Assembly: GCA_913778905.1 (NCBI GenBank) | Contig: CAJYYA010000011.1 | Coordinates: 34,523-98,522 of the forward strand | Reading direction: 5' to 3' | Source: an uncultured Naasia sp. | GTDB lineage: Bacteria; Actinomycetota; Actinomycetes; Actinomycetales; Microbacteriaceae | DNA: 64,000 nt | Part shown: piece after piece, positions 23,347-32,398 of the stretch | Numbering within the stretch: position 1 is the stretch's first letter | Layout of the letters: each line of letters opens with the position of its first letter | Position numbers and translations under genes: made by a program | The notes under the pieces: generated by a model | What the model saw: the letters and a program-made list of their open reading frames with translations, nothing else | Told to the model about the DNA's origin: nothing | Databases searched by the model: none

Positions 23347-24687
23347 TTGGCCACAGGCATCGACGGCATCGCCAGCGGCCTCAACACGACGTCGCTGATC
23401 AACAGCTTCATGAGCATCGAGGGGCGCCCTCAGGCTCAGCTCAAGACAAAGCTCGCGACGGTCTCGTCGCGCGATGCGGCCCTGCGCAGTCTCAACCTGA
23501 GTCTCTCCGCCCTCACCACGAAGGCGGGGGATGCGGCCAAGGCGGCATCGGTTCTCAAGGCGAGCTCGTCGTCCGACGCGGCGACGGTGGGGATCACCTC
23601 GAGCGCCGATGCGAGGCCGACGCAACTCACCTTCTCGGTCGGTCGGCTCGCGGCCGCCCAGGTCAGCGTCAGCGACGCGATGAGCGTGTGGCCCGATACT
23701 CCCGCGACCCTCACCGTGCTGGGGGCTGGGGGTCGGAAGGTCACGGTCACCGCCGCGTCGACCTCGCTCGACGACGTCGCGAAGGCCGTCAACTCTACTT
23801 CGGCGGGGGTTCAGGCCTCGGTCGTGTCGCTGGGCGACGGGACGTCCCGCCTCCAGTTCCGGGCCTCGGCCACGGGGTCGGCAGCGGGCTTCACGGTTTT
23901 CCGCGGCGACTCCGACGCCGTCCAGGCCGGCACGGCTCAGGCGGTCGGCACGATCGTCTCCGCCGCCGCCGACGCCCAGATCACGCTGTGGCCCGGATCG
24001 TCCGCGGCGCAGACGGTCAGCTCGGCGACCAACACCTTCTCCTCGCTCGCGGCCGGGGTCGAGGTCAAGGTCACGAAGATGCAGTCCGATCCGGTCACCG
24101 TCACGGTCGCTCGCGACGACGACTCGGGCGCCGCTGCCGCCGCAGCCATGGTCTCGGACATCGCGTCCGTCCTCGCCACGATCAAGGGGCGCTCCGCCTC
24201 GACGACCGCCGTGGACTCGACGGGCAAGCAGACGACCTCCGCTGGCGTCTTCGCGGGGAACGGACTCGTGCGCCGAGTCTCCGAGGCGCTGCGCAACGCC
24301 ATCGGATCTTCGGTCGACGGGGTCTCGCCGTCCAAGGTGGGGATCTCGATCGACAAGACCGGCGTGGTCCAGTTCGACAAGACCGTCTACCTGGCAGCTC
24401 TCGCCGCCGACCGGGACGGCACCCAGAAGATCTTCTCCACGATCGCCAACCGGGTCTCCGCGGCGGCGGATGCCGCATCCGACAAAGCCGATGGATACGT
24501 CACCGCCACGATCACCGGCTCGCAGATCGAGCAGCGTTCGCTGGGGGACCAGATCTCGGCCTGGGACGTCCGACTCGCCACCCGCCGCTCCGCCCTCGAG
24601 AAGCAGTACAAGAGCCTCGAGACCCTCATCGGCAGCCTGCAGACGCAGTCGAACTACCTGACTTCACAGCTCAGCAAGCTCTCCTGA
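23347..24687 (+). CDS. fliD: Flagellar filament cap protein FliD (HAP2)
   Basis: 446 residues from TTG 23347. It caps the filament tip and folds incoming flagellin. N-terminal signature GIDGIASGLNTTSLINSFMSIE, HAP2_N; C-terminal HAP2_C with SLGDQISAWDVRLATRRSALEKQY and the final coil LIGSLQTQSNYLTSQLSKLS. An in-frame GTG at 23266 would add 27 residues that do not resemble FliD and would place the fliC-fliD hairpin in coding sequence. TTG 23347 directly precedes the conserved ATGIDGIASG and has GAAGG/GAGG upstream. Confidence 0.9.
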   Translation: MATGIDGIASGLNTTSLINSFMSIEGRPQAQLKTKLATVSSRDAALRSLNLSLSALTTKAGDAAKAASVLKASSSSDAATVGITSSADARPTQLTFSVGRLAAAQVSVSDAMSVWPDTPATLTVLGAGGRKVTVTAASTSLDDVAKAVNSTSAGVQASVVSLGDGTSRLQFRASATGSAAGFTVFRGDSDAVQAGTAQAVGTIVSAAADAQITLWPGSSAAQTVSSATNTFSSLAAGVEVKVTKMQSDPVTVTVARDDDSGAAAAAAMVSDIASVLATIKGRSASTTAVDSTGKQTTSAGVFAGNGLVRRVSEALRNAIGSSVDGVSPSKVGISIDKTGVVQFDKTVYLAALAADRDGTQKIFSTIANRVSAAADAASDKADGYVTATITGSQIEQRSLGDQISAWDVRLATRRSALEKQYKSLETLIGSLQTQSNYLTSQLSKLS

Positions 24688-24709
24688 CGAACAACGAAAG
24701 CCCTTTCCC

Positions 24710-25129
24710 ATGACTATCGCCGACTTCGCCCGCACTTCGTACGGCCGCGACAACGTGCTGTCCGCATCGCCCGCCCGCATCCTCACGATGCTGTTCGACC
24801 GGCTCATGCTCGACCTCGCCCGCGCGGAGAGCGCCCAGGAGCAGAAGGACTGGACGGCCGCGTCGAAGCAGCTGGTCCACGCCCAGGCGATCGTCGCCGA
24901 GCTGACCTCGTCGCTCCGCCCCGAACTGTGGGAGGGCGGCCCCGGCCTCCTCTCGATCTACCACTACGTGACGCGCGCCCTCATCGCGGCGAACATCGGG
25001 CACGACATCGAGCGCACCCGCGAGTGCTCGCAGCTCCTCGAGCCCCTGCGCGCCGCCTGGCACGAGGCGTCGAGCGCCGCAGCTCCCGCGCCCGCTGCTC
25101 CGACCGGGCAGATCCGTCACTATGCCTGA
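24710..25129 (+). CDS. fliS: Flagellin export chaperone FliS
   Basis: 139-residue four-helix protein that binds the flagellin C-terminus. Family features: SYGRDNVLSASPARILTMLFDRLMLDLARAE-type N-terminal helix (about 9-40), the ALIAANIGHDIERTRECSQLLEPLRAAW C-terminal helix, and a Pro/Ala tail. 22 bases after fliD, overlaps the next gene by eight bases. Confidence 0.93.
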   Translation: MTIADFARTSYGRDNVLSASPARILTMLFDRLMLDLARAESAQEQKDWTAASKQLVHAQAIVAELTSSLRPELWEGGPGLLSIYHYVTRALIAANIGHDIERTRECSQLLEPLRAAWHEASSAAAPAPAAPTGQIRHYA

Positions 25130-25412
25130 CTCGGATTGGGGAGCGATCCTCGACCGCTTCGAAGCCGACCTCGAGCGCGGGGCCGCCGGCGCCACGGACT
25201 CGTGGGTCGACTGGACGCCGCCCGCCGAATCCCTTCCTCTGACACCGGCGAGTGCCGATCGCGCCCGCCGCGTGCTGAACCGACAGCGGGAGCTCCTGGC
25301 GCGCCTTCGTGCGGCGCAGGAAGGGATAGCCGAGGAGCTGCAGGTCCTGCGTTCCTCGCCTCGCCCGGCCGCATCCCTCGGCGGCGCGGCGTATCTCGAT
25401 CGAACGGGCTGA
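25122..25412 (+). CDS. FliT-position small protein, probable flagellar chaperone
   Basis: 96 residues, overlapping fliS by eight bases. N-terminus DSDWGAILDRFEADLERG and a central helix RARRVLNRQRELLARLRAAQEGIAEELQVLR form a two-helix pattern as in FliT, but sequence identity is too low to name it. The position directly after fliS is where fliT sits in many flagellar loci. A FliD chaperone role is inferred from position and size only. Confidence 0.6.
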   Translation: MPDSDWGAILDRFEADLERGAAGATDSWVDWTPPAESLPLTPASADRARRVLNRQRELLARLRAAQEGIAEELQVLRSSPRPAASLGGAAYLDRTG

Positions 25413-25468
25413 CCGGCGAAGCCGACGGGACGGCGGATTTCGGTGGAGCGAAAAAGTCGTGATCCATT

Positions 25469-25498
25469 GCTAACGCGTCCGCTCGGGCGACCGATAAC
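25469..25498 (+). promoter_or_regulatory. Sigma-28-like promoter of the flgB operon
   Basis: GCTAACG (25469-25475), 15 bases, CCGATAAC (25491-25498). It is the best match in the window to the FliA/WhiG -10 (CCGATAA), with the same -35 text and spacing as the flagellin promoter. Predicted transcript start near 25505, followed by a leader of about 70 bases before flgB. Confidence 0.75.
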
Positions 25499-25532
25499 TG
25501 ACATCGGACCCATGATGGGCGCCATCAGATGA

Positions 25533-25547
25533 GGCCACGGATCGGCC
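25533..25547 (+). promoter_or_regulatory. Candidate CsrA hairpin in the flgB leader
   Basis: GGCC-ACGGATC-GGCC: a 4-bp GC stem presents ACGGATC in the loop, so GGA is exposed. The core CCACGGAT is shared with the fliA, flagellin and flbD leaders. It ends 29 bases before the flgB start. Confidence 0.5.
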
Positions 25548-25576
25548 GTACGCGACATTCGAAGAATGGATGCGAC

Positions 25577-25918
25577 GTGTTCGATTCCGTCACCATCTCC
25601 GCCCTCGGCTCGGCCCTCGACGGCCTCGCCGAGCGCCAGCGCGCGACCGCGCAGAACGTCGCGAACGTCAACACCCCGAACTACCGAGCCAAACAGGTCG
25701 ACTTCGAGCAGGCGCTCATCCGCGGAGTCGAGCAGGGCAACGGCCATGTCGTCGCGCGCACGACGGAGTCATCCGAACCCACACGGCTCGACGGCAACAA
25801 CGTCAACATGGACCAAGAGACGCTCATGAACGTCGAGACGGTCCTCCGCTACCAGTTCGCGAGCCGTGCCGTCACGCACGAGTTCTCCATGCTCCGCACC
25901 GCCATCAGGACCAACTGA
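25577..25918 (+). CDS. flgB: Flagellar proximal rod protein FlgB
   Basis: 113 residues from GTG 25577. Rod subunit. N-terminal FDSVTISALGSALDGLAERQ and the rod motif NVANVNTPNYRAK, C-terminal helix TVLRYQFASRAVTHEFSMLRTAI. An in-frame ATG at 25529 would add 16 residues and cover the predicted CsrA hairpin; family alignment favours VFDSV as the start. First gene of the basal-body operon, coupled to flgC by TGATG. Confidence 0.92.
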   Translation: MFDSVTISALGSALDGLAERQRATAQNVANVNTPNYRAKQVDFEQALIRGVEQGNGHVVARTTESSEPTRLDGNNVNMDQETLMNVETVLRYQFASRAVTHEFSMLRTAIRTN

Positions 25919-26304
25919 TGGACGCCATCGGCATCGCGGCCAGCGCCCTCACCACCCACCGCAAGTGGATGGATGCCATCTCCGACAACCTCGCCAACAT
26001 CAACACGGCGACCCGGACGAGCGAGGCGGCCTTCCAGGAGCGGTTCATCGAGGTCGTCGAGAAGCGGGGCACCGAGGGCGTCGAAGCCCGCTCGGTGCAG
26101 TTCGGCGACCCCGAGGGGCGGCTGACCTACGCCCCCGATCATCCGCTGGCCGATGAGAACGGCTACATCCGTCTGCCCGACATCGACATGGGTGCGCAGA
26201 TGGGCCACCTCATCCTCGCCCAGCGCGGATACCAGGCCAACGCCGCCATCGTCGACCGCGCCAAGTCGAGCTACGAGGCCGCCATCCAGATCGGCAGGTC
26301 GTGA
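25918..26304 (+). CDS. flgC: Flagellar proximal rod protein FlgC
   Basis: 128 residues, exported rod subunit. Signature IGIAASALTTHRKWMDAISDNLANINTATR in the first 37 residues, and C-terminal MGHLILAQRGYQANAAIVDRAKSSYEAAIQIG. The central part contains the FlgC-typical EDPSPPR-like turn only in modified form (FGDPEGRLTYAPDHP). Overlaps flgB by one base and fliE by four. Confidence 0.94.
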   Translation: MDAIGIAASALTTHRKWMDAISDNLANINTATRTSEAAFQERFIEVVEKRGTEGVEARSVQFGDPEGRLTYAPDHPLADENGYIRLPDIDMGAQMGHLILAQRGYQANAAIVDRAKSSYEAAIQIGRS

Positions 26305-26600
26305 GCTTCGCGGTAGGGCCCATCGGCGGTGCCCTGCCCATCGGCACCGGTGCAGTGCAGGGCGTCCAGAAGTCCGGCGGGGCGAGCTTCGGCCAGATCA
26401 TGAGCACCGCGCTGAGCGAGGTGCAGAACACTCAGAAGACCGCCGAGAGCACGGCACTGAAGGCGGTCACGGGTGACATGACCGACATCCACAACGCCAC
26501 CATCGCCGCCACTCGCGCGCAGGTCACGCTCGAACTGGTCGCCACCGTCCGCAACAAGGGCGTCGAGGCCTTCAACGACATCATGAGGATGCAGGCCTGA
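26301..26600 (+). CDS. fliE: Flagellar hook-basal body protein FliE
   Basis: 99 residues; adaptor between the MS ring (FliF) and the rod. C-terminal signature TDIHNATIAATRAQVTLELVATVRNKGVEAFNDIMRMQA is preserved across the last 39 residues. GTG start overlapping the flgC stop (GTGA); the stop overlaps fliF by one base. Confidence 0.92.
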   Translation: MSFAVGPIGGALPIGTGAVQGVQKSGGASFGQIMSTALSEVQNTQKTAESTALKAVTGDMTDIHNATIAATRAQVTLELVATVRNKGVEAFNDIMRMQA

Positions 26601-28282
26601 TGGCTTCCAAGATCAACGGCGCGGGTCGCCGGGCCCTCGAGGCCGTGCGCGAGTTCACGGTCGCGCAGCGCACGCTCGCTCTCATCGGCGCGGGCGTTCT
26701 CGTCCTCGGCTCGGTCGGTCTGTCGTTCTGGCTCTCGCAGCCGTCGTACTCGCCCCTCTTCTCCGGACTCAGCGGCCCCGACGCGAGCGCGGTCGTCAAG
26801 AAGCTCGAGGCCGACGGCGTCAAGTACGAGCTCACCGACGGCGGTGGGACGATCATGGTGCCCGCGGCCGACGTGAACCGGGAGCGCATCGCCGCCGCCG
26901 CTCTCGGACTGCCCAGCTCCGAGTCGGGCGGATACTCGCTGCTCGACAAGATGGGCGTCGCGGCCTCGAACTTCCAGCAGGACGTCACCTACAAGCGCGC
27001 CATCGAGGGCGAGCTCGCGACCACGATCCAGTCGATCGCCGGAGTCGAACAGGCGTCGGTCAAGATCGCCACACCCGAGAAGACGGTGTTCTCCGACCAG
27101 GTGCAGGCGCCCACGGCGTCGGTGTTCGTCAAGACGGCCGTGCCGCTCACCAAGGAGCAGGTCAAGGCGATCGTGCACCTGACCTCGTCGGCGACGCCGG
27201 GAATGGCGCCGGAGGGCGTCTCGGTCGTCGACTCGGAGGGACGCGTGCTCAGCGGAGGAGCGAACGACTCCGGGAGCGCTGCGAGCGACTACGAGTCCGC
27301 GACCCAGGCGAAGGTGCAGGGCATGCTCGACGAGCTGGTGGGAGCCGGCAACTCGACGGTCGTCGTGGCCGCGACCGCGAACGCCGCGAGCGGAACCACC
27401 ACGACCGAGAGCTACACGACACCCGAGGGCAACCCGACCATCAGCCAGCAGACCTCGACCGAGAAGTACGGAAACGGAGCCGGCGGCGCCGGGGGAGTCG
27501 CCGGCGGGGTGCTCGGCGAAGAGGTGCAGGCGAACACCGGTACGGGCACCGCGGCGCGCACCGGTACCGACGGCGGCTACCAGTCGACCAACGACTCCAA
27601 GGTCAACGCACTCAACAAGGTGACGGCCACGACGACGAGCCCGACCGGATCGATCACGCGGCAGACCGTCTCGGTCGCCATCGACAGCAAGGCCGCGGTG
27701 GGCATCGACCCGACTGTCATCGAGAACCTCGTGACCACGGCCGCGGGCATCGACACGCGACGCGGCGACAGGATCACGGTCGAGTCGGCGGTCTTCTCCC
27801 GCCCCACCGCGGAAGAGGCCACGGCGGCCCTCGATGCGGCCGGAGAGGCGCAGGGTCAGAAGAGCATGATGGACCTGATCACGACCGCGGTGACCGTCCT
27901 CGGCGGGCTGATCGCCCTCGTCATCGTCCTCGTCTTCCTCAAGAAGCTCTTCCGCAAACCGGATCCCATCGACGGCGGCGACTTCACCGCCACCCCCGCC
28001 GATGGCGGCGGGGTCGCGTGGCTCGACGACGCCGCTGCGAACGGCGCAGCCGGAACCCCGGTGCCGCTTGGAGCCGCCGGTCAGCCACCCGTCCTCACGC
28101 AGTCGTCCGCTCCGACCGCCGTGCTCGAGCCCGCGGGCTTCGCAGGTGCCCCGGGGGCGGCAGCTCCGGCGGCTGGTGCGACCGCCGGATACGCGTCCAG
28201 CGCAGATGCGGTGCGTGCATTCGAGCCGGCCGAGACCGCTGAGATGCTCCGCGCCCTCATGGACAATCGGAGCCGCTCGTGA
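26600..28282 (+). CDS. fliF: Flagellar MS-ring protein FliF
   Basis: 560 residues. Forms the membrane MS ring. First membrane helix about 24-46, then YscJ/FliF domain (SYSPLFSGLSGPDASAVVKKLEADG and KRAIEGELATTIQSIAGVEQASVKI), a low-complexity Gly-rich linker about 290-325, and a second membrane helix about 424-448. The cytoplasmic C-terminus ends with DAVRAFEPAETAEMLRALMDN, the part that binds FliG. Overlaps fliG by four bases. Confidence 0.96.
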   Translation: MASKINGAGRRALEAVREFTVAQRTLALIGAGVLVLGSVGLSFWLSQPSYSPLFSGLSGPDASAVVKKLEADGVKYELTDGGGTIMVPAADVNRERIAAAALGLPSSESGGYSLLDKMGVAASNFQQDVTYKRAIEGELATTIQSIAGVEQASVKIATPEKTVFSDQVQAPTASVFVKTAVPLTKEQVKAIVHLTSSATPGMAPEGVSVVDSEGRVLSGGANDSGSAASDYESATQAKVQGMLDELVGAGNSTVVVAATANAASGTTTTESYTTPEGNPTISQQTSTEKYGNGAGGAGGVAGGVLGEEVQANTGTGTAARTGTDGGYQSTNDSKVNALNKVTATTTSPTGSITRQTVSVAIDSKAAVGIDPTVIENLVTTAAGIDTRRGDRITVESAVFSRPTAEEATAALDAAGEAQGQKSMMDLITTAVTVLGGLIALVIVLVFLKKLFRKPDPIDGGDFTATPADGGGVAWLDDAAANGAAGTPVPLGAAGQPPVLTQSSAPTAVLEPAGFAGAPGAAAPAAGATAGYASSADAVRAFEPAETAEMLRALMDNRSRS

Positions 28283-29373
28283 CCGACGTCGCTCCGGCGA
28301 TGAGCGGCACGCAGAAGGCAGCCCTCGTGCTCATGCAGCTCGACCGCGAGCACGCGGCCGCCGTCCTGCAGCAGATGACCGAGGCCGAGGCCGAGGAGCT
28401 GATGGCGGAGGTCGTGCGCCTCCGGGGCGTCGACCCCACCATCGCCCGATCCGCGCTCGACGAGCTCGTCGCACGGGCCAGCGTGCCCCCGCCACCGCCC
28501 CAGCTCGGCGGCAAGGACTTCGCGACCGAGCTGCTCTCGATCACCTACGGGGCCGACAAGGCGGCCGATCTCATCGACCGCGTCGACGCGGCCATGGGCA
28601 TCGGCGCGTTCGACTTCCTGCGCGACGTCCCCGCCGAGCGCATCCACGAGCTCATCGCGGATGAGATGACGGAGACGATCGCGTTCGTGCTGGCCCGTCT
28701 CGATCCGCCCGTGGCGTCCGCCGTCCTCGTCATGCTCGACAGCAGGCAGCGGGTGGGCGTCGCTCGAGCCATCGCCGTCATGGGACACGCCACGACCGAG
28801 GCCACCGGCGCGGTCGCTTCGACACTCCGTTCGCGGCTGCGCGGAGGCGGGCCGGCGATCGCCGAGCCCGTCGAGGCGGCAGCGGGTTCCGATGCTCTCG
28901 CGCCCGGTGGAGCCGTCCCGCTGGCCGCCATGATGGGCCTCGTCGATCCGGCCGTCGAACGCGAGATCATGGCGGACCTGCGGGAGCTCGATGCGAGCCT
29001 CGCCGCCCAGATCGGCGAGCTCCTGCTCACGTTCGACGACCTGCCCCGCCTGCTCGACCGCGACGTGCAGCAGGTGCTCCGAGGCATCGACATCCGCGAA
29101 CTGGCGCTCGCTCTCAAGGGTGCGTCCGAGGACATCCAGGCCGTCATCCGCAACAACCTGTCCGAGCGCAACCGCGAAGCGCTCACCACCGAGGGCGTCG
29201 AACTCGGCCGCGTGCCGCGCTCGGCCGTCGAGGAGGCCCGCAACACCGTCGTCCGTTCGCTGCGCGCCTACAGCGCATCGAACGACGGGCTCGAGCTGAA
29301 GGGCGGCGATGAGTCGGCCGACGCAGCCGCCGAGGCCGCCCCGGTGGAGGACGAGGAAGAGTATGTCGACTGA
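28279..29373 (+). CDS. fliG: Flagellar motor switch protein FliG
   Basis: 364 residues, slightly longer than usual (about 335) because of an acidic C-terminal tail (GDESADAAAEAAPVEDEEE). The three armadillo-like domains are visible: N-terminal (KAALVLMQLDREHAAAVLQQ), middle with ERIHELIADEM (in place of EHPQ) and C-terminal with LTFDDLPRLLDRDVQQVLRGIDIRELALALKGA, the charged torque ridge. Rotor component contacting MotA. GTG start overlaps fliF. Confidence 0.95.
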   Translation: MTDVAPAMSGTQKAALVLMQLDREHAAAVLQQMTEAEAEELMAEVVRLRGVDPTIARSALDELVARASVPPPPPQLGGKDFATELLSITYGADKAADLIDRVDAAMGIGAFDFLRDVPAERIHELIADEMTETIAFVLARLDPPVASAVLVMLDSRQRVGVARAIAVMGHATTEATGAVASTLRSRLRGGGPAIAEPVEAAAGSDALAPGGAVPLAAMMGLVDPAVEREIMADLRELDASLAAQIGELLLTFDDLPRLLDRDVQQVLRGIDIRELALALKGASEDIQAVIRNNLSERNREALTTEGVELGRVPRSAVEEARNTVVRSLRAYSASNDGLELKGGDESADAAAEAAPVEDEEEYVD

Positions 29374-29968
29374 TTTCGTCGCCGCCTCCTTCCCCGTCCT
29401 GTCGGACCGCGGCGACCAGAGCATCCGCGACGCGGAGGAGCGCGCGACGGTGCGTGGTCACGCGGCGGGCTACGCGGCCGGACACCGGCAGGCGGAAGCC
29501 GAGCTGGAACTGCGTTCACGGCGACTCGACGAGGCCCTCGACCGGATGACTCGCGACCGGCACGCCGAGCTCGAAGGGGTTGTGCGCGGACTCGATGACG
29601 TGCGTGCCGCGCTCGAAGCCCAGCTGGACCGCGAGGTGGTCCGCTCGGCCGAGCTGACCCTTCGTCTCGCCGTCGAGTTGGCCGAGAGCATCGTGGGTCG
29701 GAGTCTCATCGACGAGCGCGCGAGTGCGGAGGCCGCGCTGGCCCGGGTTCTGGCCGCGGCCGACGACGACGTGCTCCTCGAGATCCGGCTCCACCCCGCC
29801 GATCTGGCTCTGCTCCCGATGACCGACCGCGGGGACGTCCGTCTCGCCGCCGACGCGTCGCTGGCACGCGGAGACGCCAGCGCGTCGCTCGACGCGGGCG
29901 GGGTCGACGCGCGCCTGTCCACCGCGCTCCGTCGGGTCCGGGACGAACTGGGCGGAGCCGCCGGATGA
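29363..29968 (+). CDS. fliH: Flagellar assembly protein FliH
   Basis: 201 residues, regulator of the export ATPase FliI. Contains a long helix with Gly-spaced repeats (RGHAAGYAAGHRQAEAELE), typical of FliH, then a C-terminal domain (SAELTLRLAVELAESIVGR, VLLEIRLHPADLALL) like V-ATPase subunit E. ATG 29363 overlaps the end of fliG by 11 bases; the upstream in-frame extension has no FliH character. Confidence 0.86.
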   Translation: MSTDFVAASFPVLSDRGDQSIRDAEERATVRGHAAGYAAGHRQAEAELELRSRRLDEALDRMTRDRHAELEGVVRGLDDVRAALEAQLDREVVRSAELTLRLAVELAESIVGRSLIDERASAEAALARVLAAADDDVLLEIRLHPADLALLPMTDRGDVRLAADASLARGDASASLDAGGVDARLSTALRRVRDELGGAAG

Positions 29969-31275
29969 GCGCCGCAGGTCTCACGCTGCCCGATTCGCTC
30001 CGCCGGGCGGCGGTGGCCGAGCGCTTCGGGACCGTCTCGGGCGTTCAAGGGTTGTCGATCCAGGTCCGCGGACTCCCCGGTCGGATCGGCGACGTCCTGC
30101 TCCTCGGCGAGGACCGTCGTCGCTCCGAGGTCGTCGCCGTGTCGCCCGGAACGCTGACGGCCATGCCCCTCGACAGGGTCGACGCGCTCGCGACCGGAAT
30201 GCCCGTGTTCGGCACCGGCGGGTCGATGCGCGTGCCCGTCGGCGCCTCGCTCCTCGGCCGTGTGCTCGATGCGACGGGCGCACCCATCGACGGCAAGGGC
30301 CCGCTCGGCGCCACCGTCTCGGTGGGCGTCGACAACGATCCGCCGTCGCCTCTGCAAAGGGCCCGGATCGACACTCCGCTGAGCGTGGGCGTCCGCGTCC
30401 TCGACACCCTCACCACGGTCGGTCGCGGGCAGCGTCTCGGACTCTTCGCCGGCTCCGGCGTCGGCAAATCGTCGCTGCTGTCGATGATCGCGCGGGGGAC
30501 GGATGCCGAGATCTCCGTCATCGCTCTGGTGGGGGAGCGTGGGCGCGAGGTGCGCGAGTTCCTCGAGGACGACCTGGGCGAGGAGGGCCTCCGTCGATCC
30601 GTCGTGGTGGTCTCGACCGCCGATCAGCCCGCTCTCCTCCGCGCCCGGGCCGCGTTCACCGCGACCCGGATCGCCGAGTGGTTCCGCGATCACGGCAGCC
30701 ACACCGTCCTCATGATGGACTCTCTGACCCGCGTCGCGATGGCGCAGCGCGAGATCGGGCTCTCGGTCGGCGAACCCCCGGCGACCCGCGGCTACCCGCC
30801 GTCCGTCTTCGGCATGCTCGCACGTCTGCTCGAGCGTGCGGGAACGTCGGAACGCGGCTCGATCACCGGCATCTACTCCGTCCTCGTCGACGGCGACGAC
30901 CACAACGAACCCGTCGCCGATGCGGTCCGCTCGATCCTCGACGGACACGTCGTCCTGGACCGGGCCCTCGCGACACGTGGGCACTTCCCTTCCATCGACG
31001 TCCTCGAATCGATCTCGCGCGTCGCCACCAAGGTCATCGACGCCGACCAGCGGCAACGGGCCACGACGCTCCGCTCGGTGCTGGCCGCCCGCCGAGCGGT
31101 GCGCGACCTCATCGATGTGGGTGCCTACCAGCCGGGCGCCGACCCACTCGTCGACGCTGCTCTCGCCCACGCCGACTCCATCGACGCCTTCCTCCGTCAA
31201 GGCGTCGGGGAACCGGCGCCCGCCGCCCAGTCGTGGCAGCGCCTCGGCGACCTGACCCGGCGTTTGGGGGCGTGA
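29965..31275 (+). CDS. fliI: Flagellar export ATPase FliI
   Basis: 436 residues, hexameric ATPase of the type III export apparatus, related to F1-beta. Walker A AGSGVGKSSLL at about 162-172, Walker B VLMMDSLTRVAMAQRE at about 248-263, followed by GEPPATRGYPPSVF, diagnostic for FliI. Start by ATGA overlap with fliH. Full length. Confidence 0.97.
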   Translation: MSAAGLTLPDSLRRAAVAERFGTVSGVQGLSIQVRGLPGRIGDVLLLGEDRRRSEVVAVSPGTLTAMPLDRVDALATGMPVFGTGGSMRVPVGASLLGRVLDATGAPIDGKGPLGATVSVGVDNDPPSPLQRARIDTPLSVGVRVLDTLTTVGRGQRLGLFAGSGVGKSSLLSMIARGTDAEISVIALVGERGREVREFLEDDLGEEGLRRSVVVVSTADQPALLRARAAFTATRIAEWFRDHGSHTVLMMDSLTRVAMAQREIGLSVGEPPATRGYPPSVFGMLARLLERAGTSERGSITGIYSVLVDGDDHNEPVADAVRSILDGHVVLDRALATRGHFPSIDVLESISRVATKVIDADQRQRATTLRSVLAARRAVRDLIDVGAYQPGADPLVDAALAHADSIDAFLRQGVGEPAPAAQSWQRLGDLTRRLGA

Positions 31276-31706
31276 TGGTCGATCGGGACTTCTCTCTCGC
31301 CGGTCTCCTCCGCCTGCGCAAGCTCCGCGACGATCAGGCTGCGCAGCAGCTTCGTCACGCCCGCTCGCGTGCCTCGGAGCTCGCCGCCCGGCGCACTCAG
31401 GTGCGGGAGGCGCAGCTCTCGGGCGAGCCCGACGCGCTGACGGCGGCGTCGCTGCGCGCCGTCGCGATCTCCCGGGCCTCGACCGCGTCGATGCTGGCCG
31501 ACCTGCGGACTCTTCAGGATGCCCAGCAGCAGGCCGTAGAGGCGGCCGAGGCGCAGCACCGGGCGGCTCGAACCGACCTCCGCGCCGTGGAGAAGCTCGA
31601 GGAGCGCCACGCCGAGCAGGTGCGTGCCGAGGACGAGCGCGCCGAACAGGTCGTGCTCGACGAGATCGCATCCCGTCGCCGCGCGCCGGGGCTGGAGGAC
31701 GGATGA
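31275..31706 (+). CDS. fliJ: Flagellar export protein FliJ
   Basis: 143 residues, almost entirely a helical coiled coil (LAGLLRLRKLRDDQAAQQLRHARS, then long Ala/Glu/Arg/Gln-rich helices). FliJ is the gamma-like stalk of the FliI ring and an escort for chaperones. Position between fliI and fliK and the coiled-coil pattern support the call; sequence alone is poorly conserved. One-base overlap with fliI, four-base overlap with the next gene. Confidence 0.82.
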   Translation: MVDRDFSLAGLLRLRKLRDDQAAQQLRHARSRASELAARRTQVREAQLSGEPDALTAASLRAVAISRASTASMLADLRTLQDAQQQAVEAAEAQHRAARTDLRAVEKLEERHAEQVRAEDERAEQVVLDEIASRRRAPGLEDG

Positions 31707-32398
31707 GCGTCGCCGACGTCCAGGCGTCCATCCAGCGGATCGAGGCGAACCTCCTCCGCTACGGCGTCATCAAGCAGAGCAGCACGAAGGCCGGCGCGGC
31801 ATCGTTCGACCGCGCCGTCAGCGCCGCGACCGCCCCGTCGTCCGGATCCGCCGTCGCGACCGGCGACGTGGCGGGTGAAGACGTCGTCGAGTCGGCGAAG
31901 AAGTACGTCGGCGTGCCCTACGTACTCGGAGGCACCGGGAAGGACGGCATCGACTGCTCCGCCCTCATGCAGCGTGCATTCGGCGACCTCGGCATCGAGA
32001 TCCCGCGGCTCGTCCACCAGCAGCAGACGGTCGGCACCGAGGTGAAGTCGCTGAAGGACGCGAAGCCCGGCGACATGATCGTGCTCGACGGTGGCGACCA
32101 CATCGCGATGTACCTCGGGAACGACATGGTCATCCACGCGCCCTACGAAGGTCGGTCGGTGTCGGTGCAGAAACGCTGGTTCGACGAGGGCGACATCGTG
32201 ACGATCCGACGGGTCGTTCCGTCCGAGCGCCCGTCCACGAGTGCGGCATCCGCGGTGTTCGGCGCCACGGGCGCCTATGGGGCGACAGAGGCGAATTCGG
32301 TCGACTCACTCGCCTCGCTGCTCAACTCGAGCTCCCACGGCACGGCAGCGCGCCTCATGGCCGCCCGCACCGCCCTTCAGCTCGGAGGTGGAGCATGA
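31703..32398 (+). CDS. NlpC/P60 peptidoglycan hydrolase within the flagellar operon
   Basis: 231 residues. Residues 1-55 form an N-terminal helix plus Ala/Ser linker; the catalytic NlpC/P60 domain spans about 58-170. The triad is visible: Cys85 in DGIDCSALM, His133 in GGDHIAMYLG and His145 in MVIHAPYEG. No signal peptide. Together with the tight overlaps with fliJ and fliK this suggests export by the flagellar system. Likely role: opening peptidoglycan for the rod, in place of the FlgJ muramidase found in proteobacteria. The role is inferred, the enzyme family is clear. Confidence 0.88.
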   Translation: MSVADVQASIQRIEANLLRYGVIKQSSTKAGAASFDRAVSAATAPSSGSAVATGDVAGEDVVESAKKYVGVPYVLGGTGKDGIDCSALMQRAFGDLGIEIPRLVHQQQTVGTEVKSLKDAKPGDMIVLDGGDHIAMYLGNDMVIHAPYEGRSVSVQKRWFDEGDIVTIRRVVPSERPSTSAASAVFGATGAYGATEANSVDSLASLLNSSSHGTAARLMAARTALQLGGGA

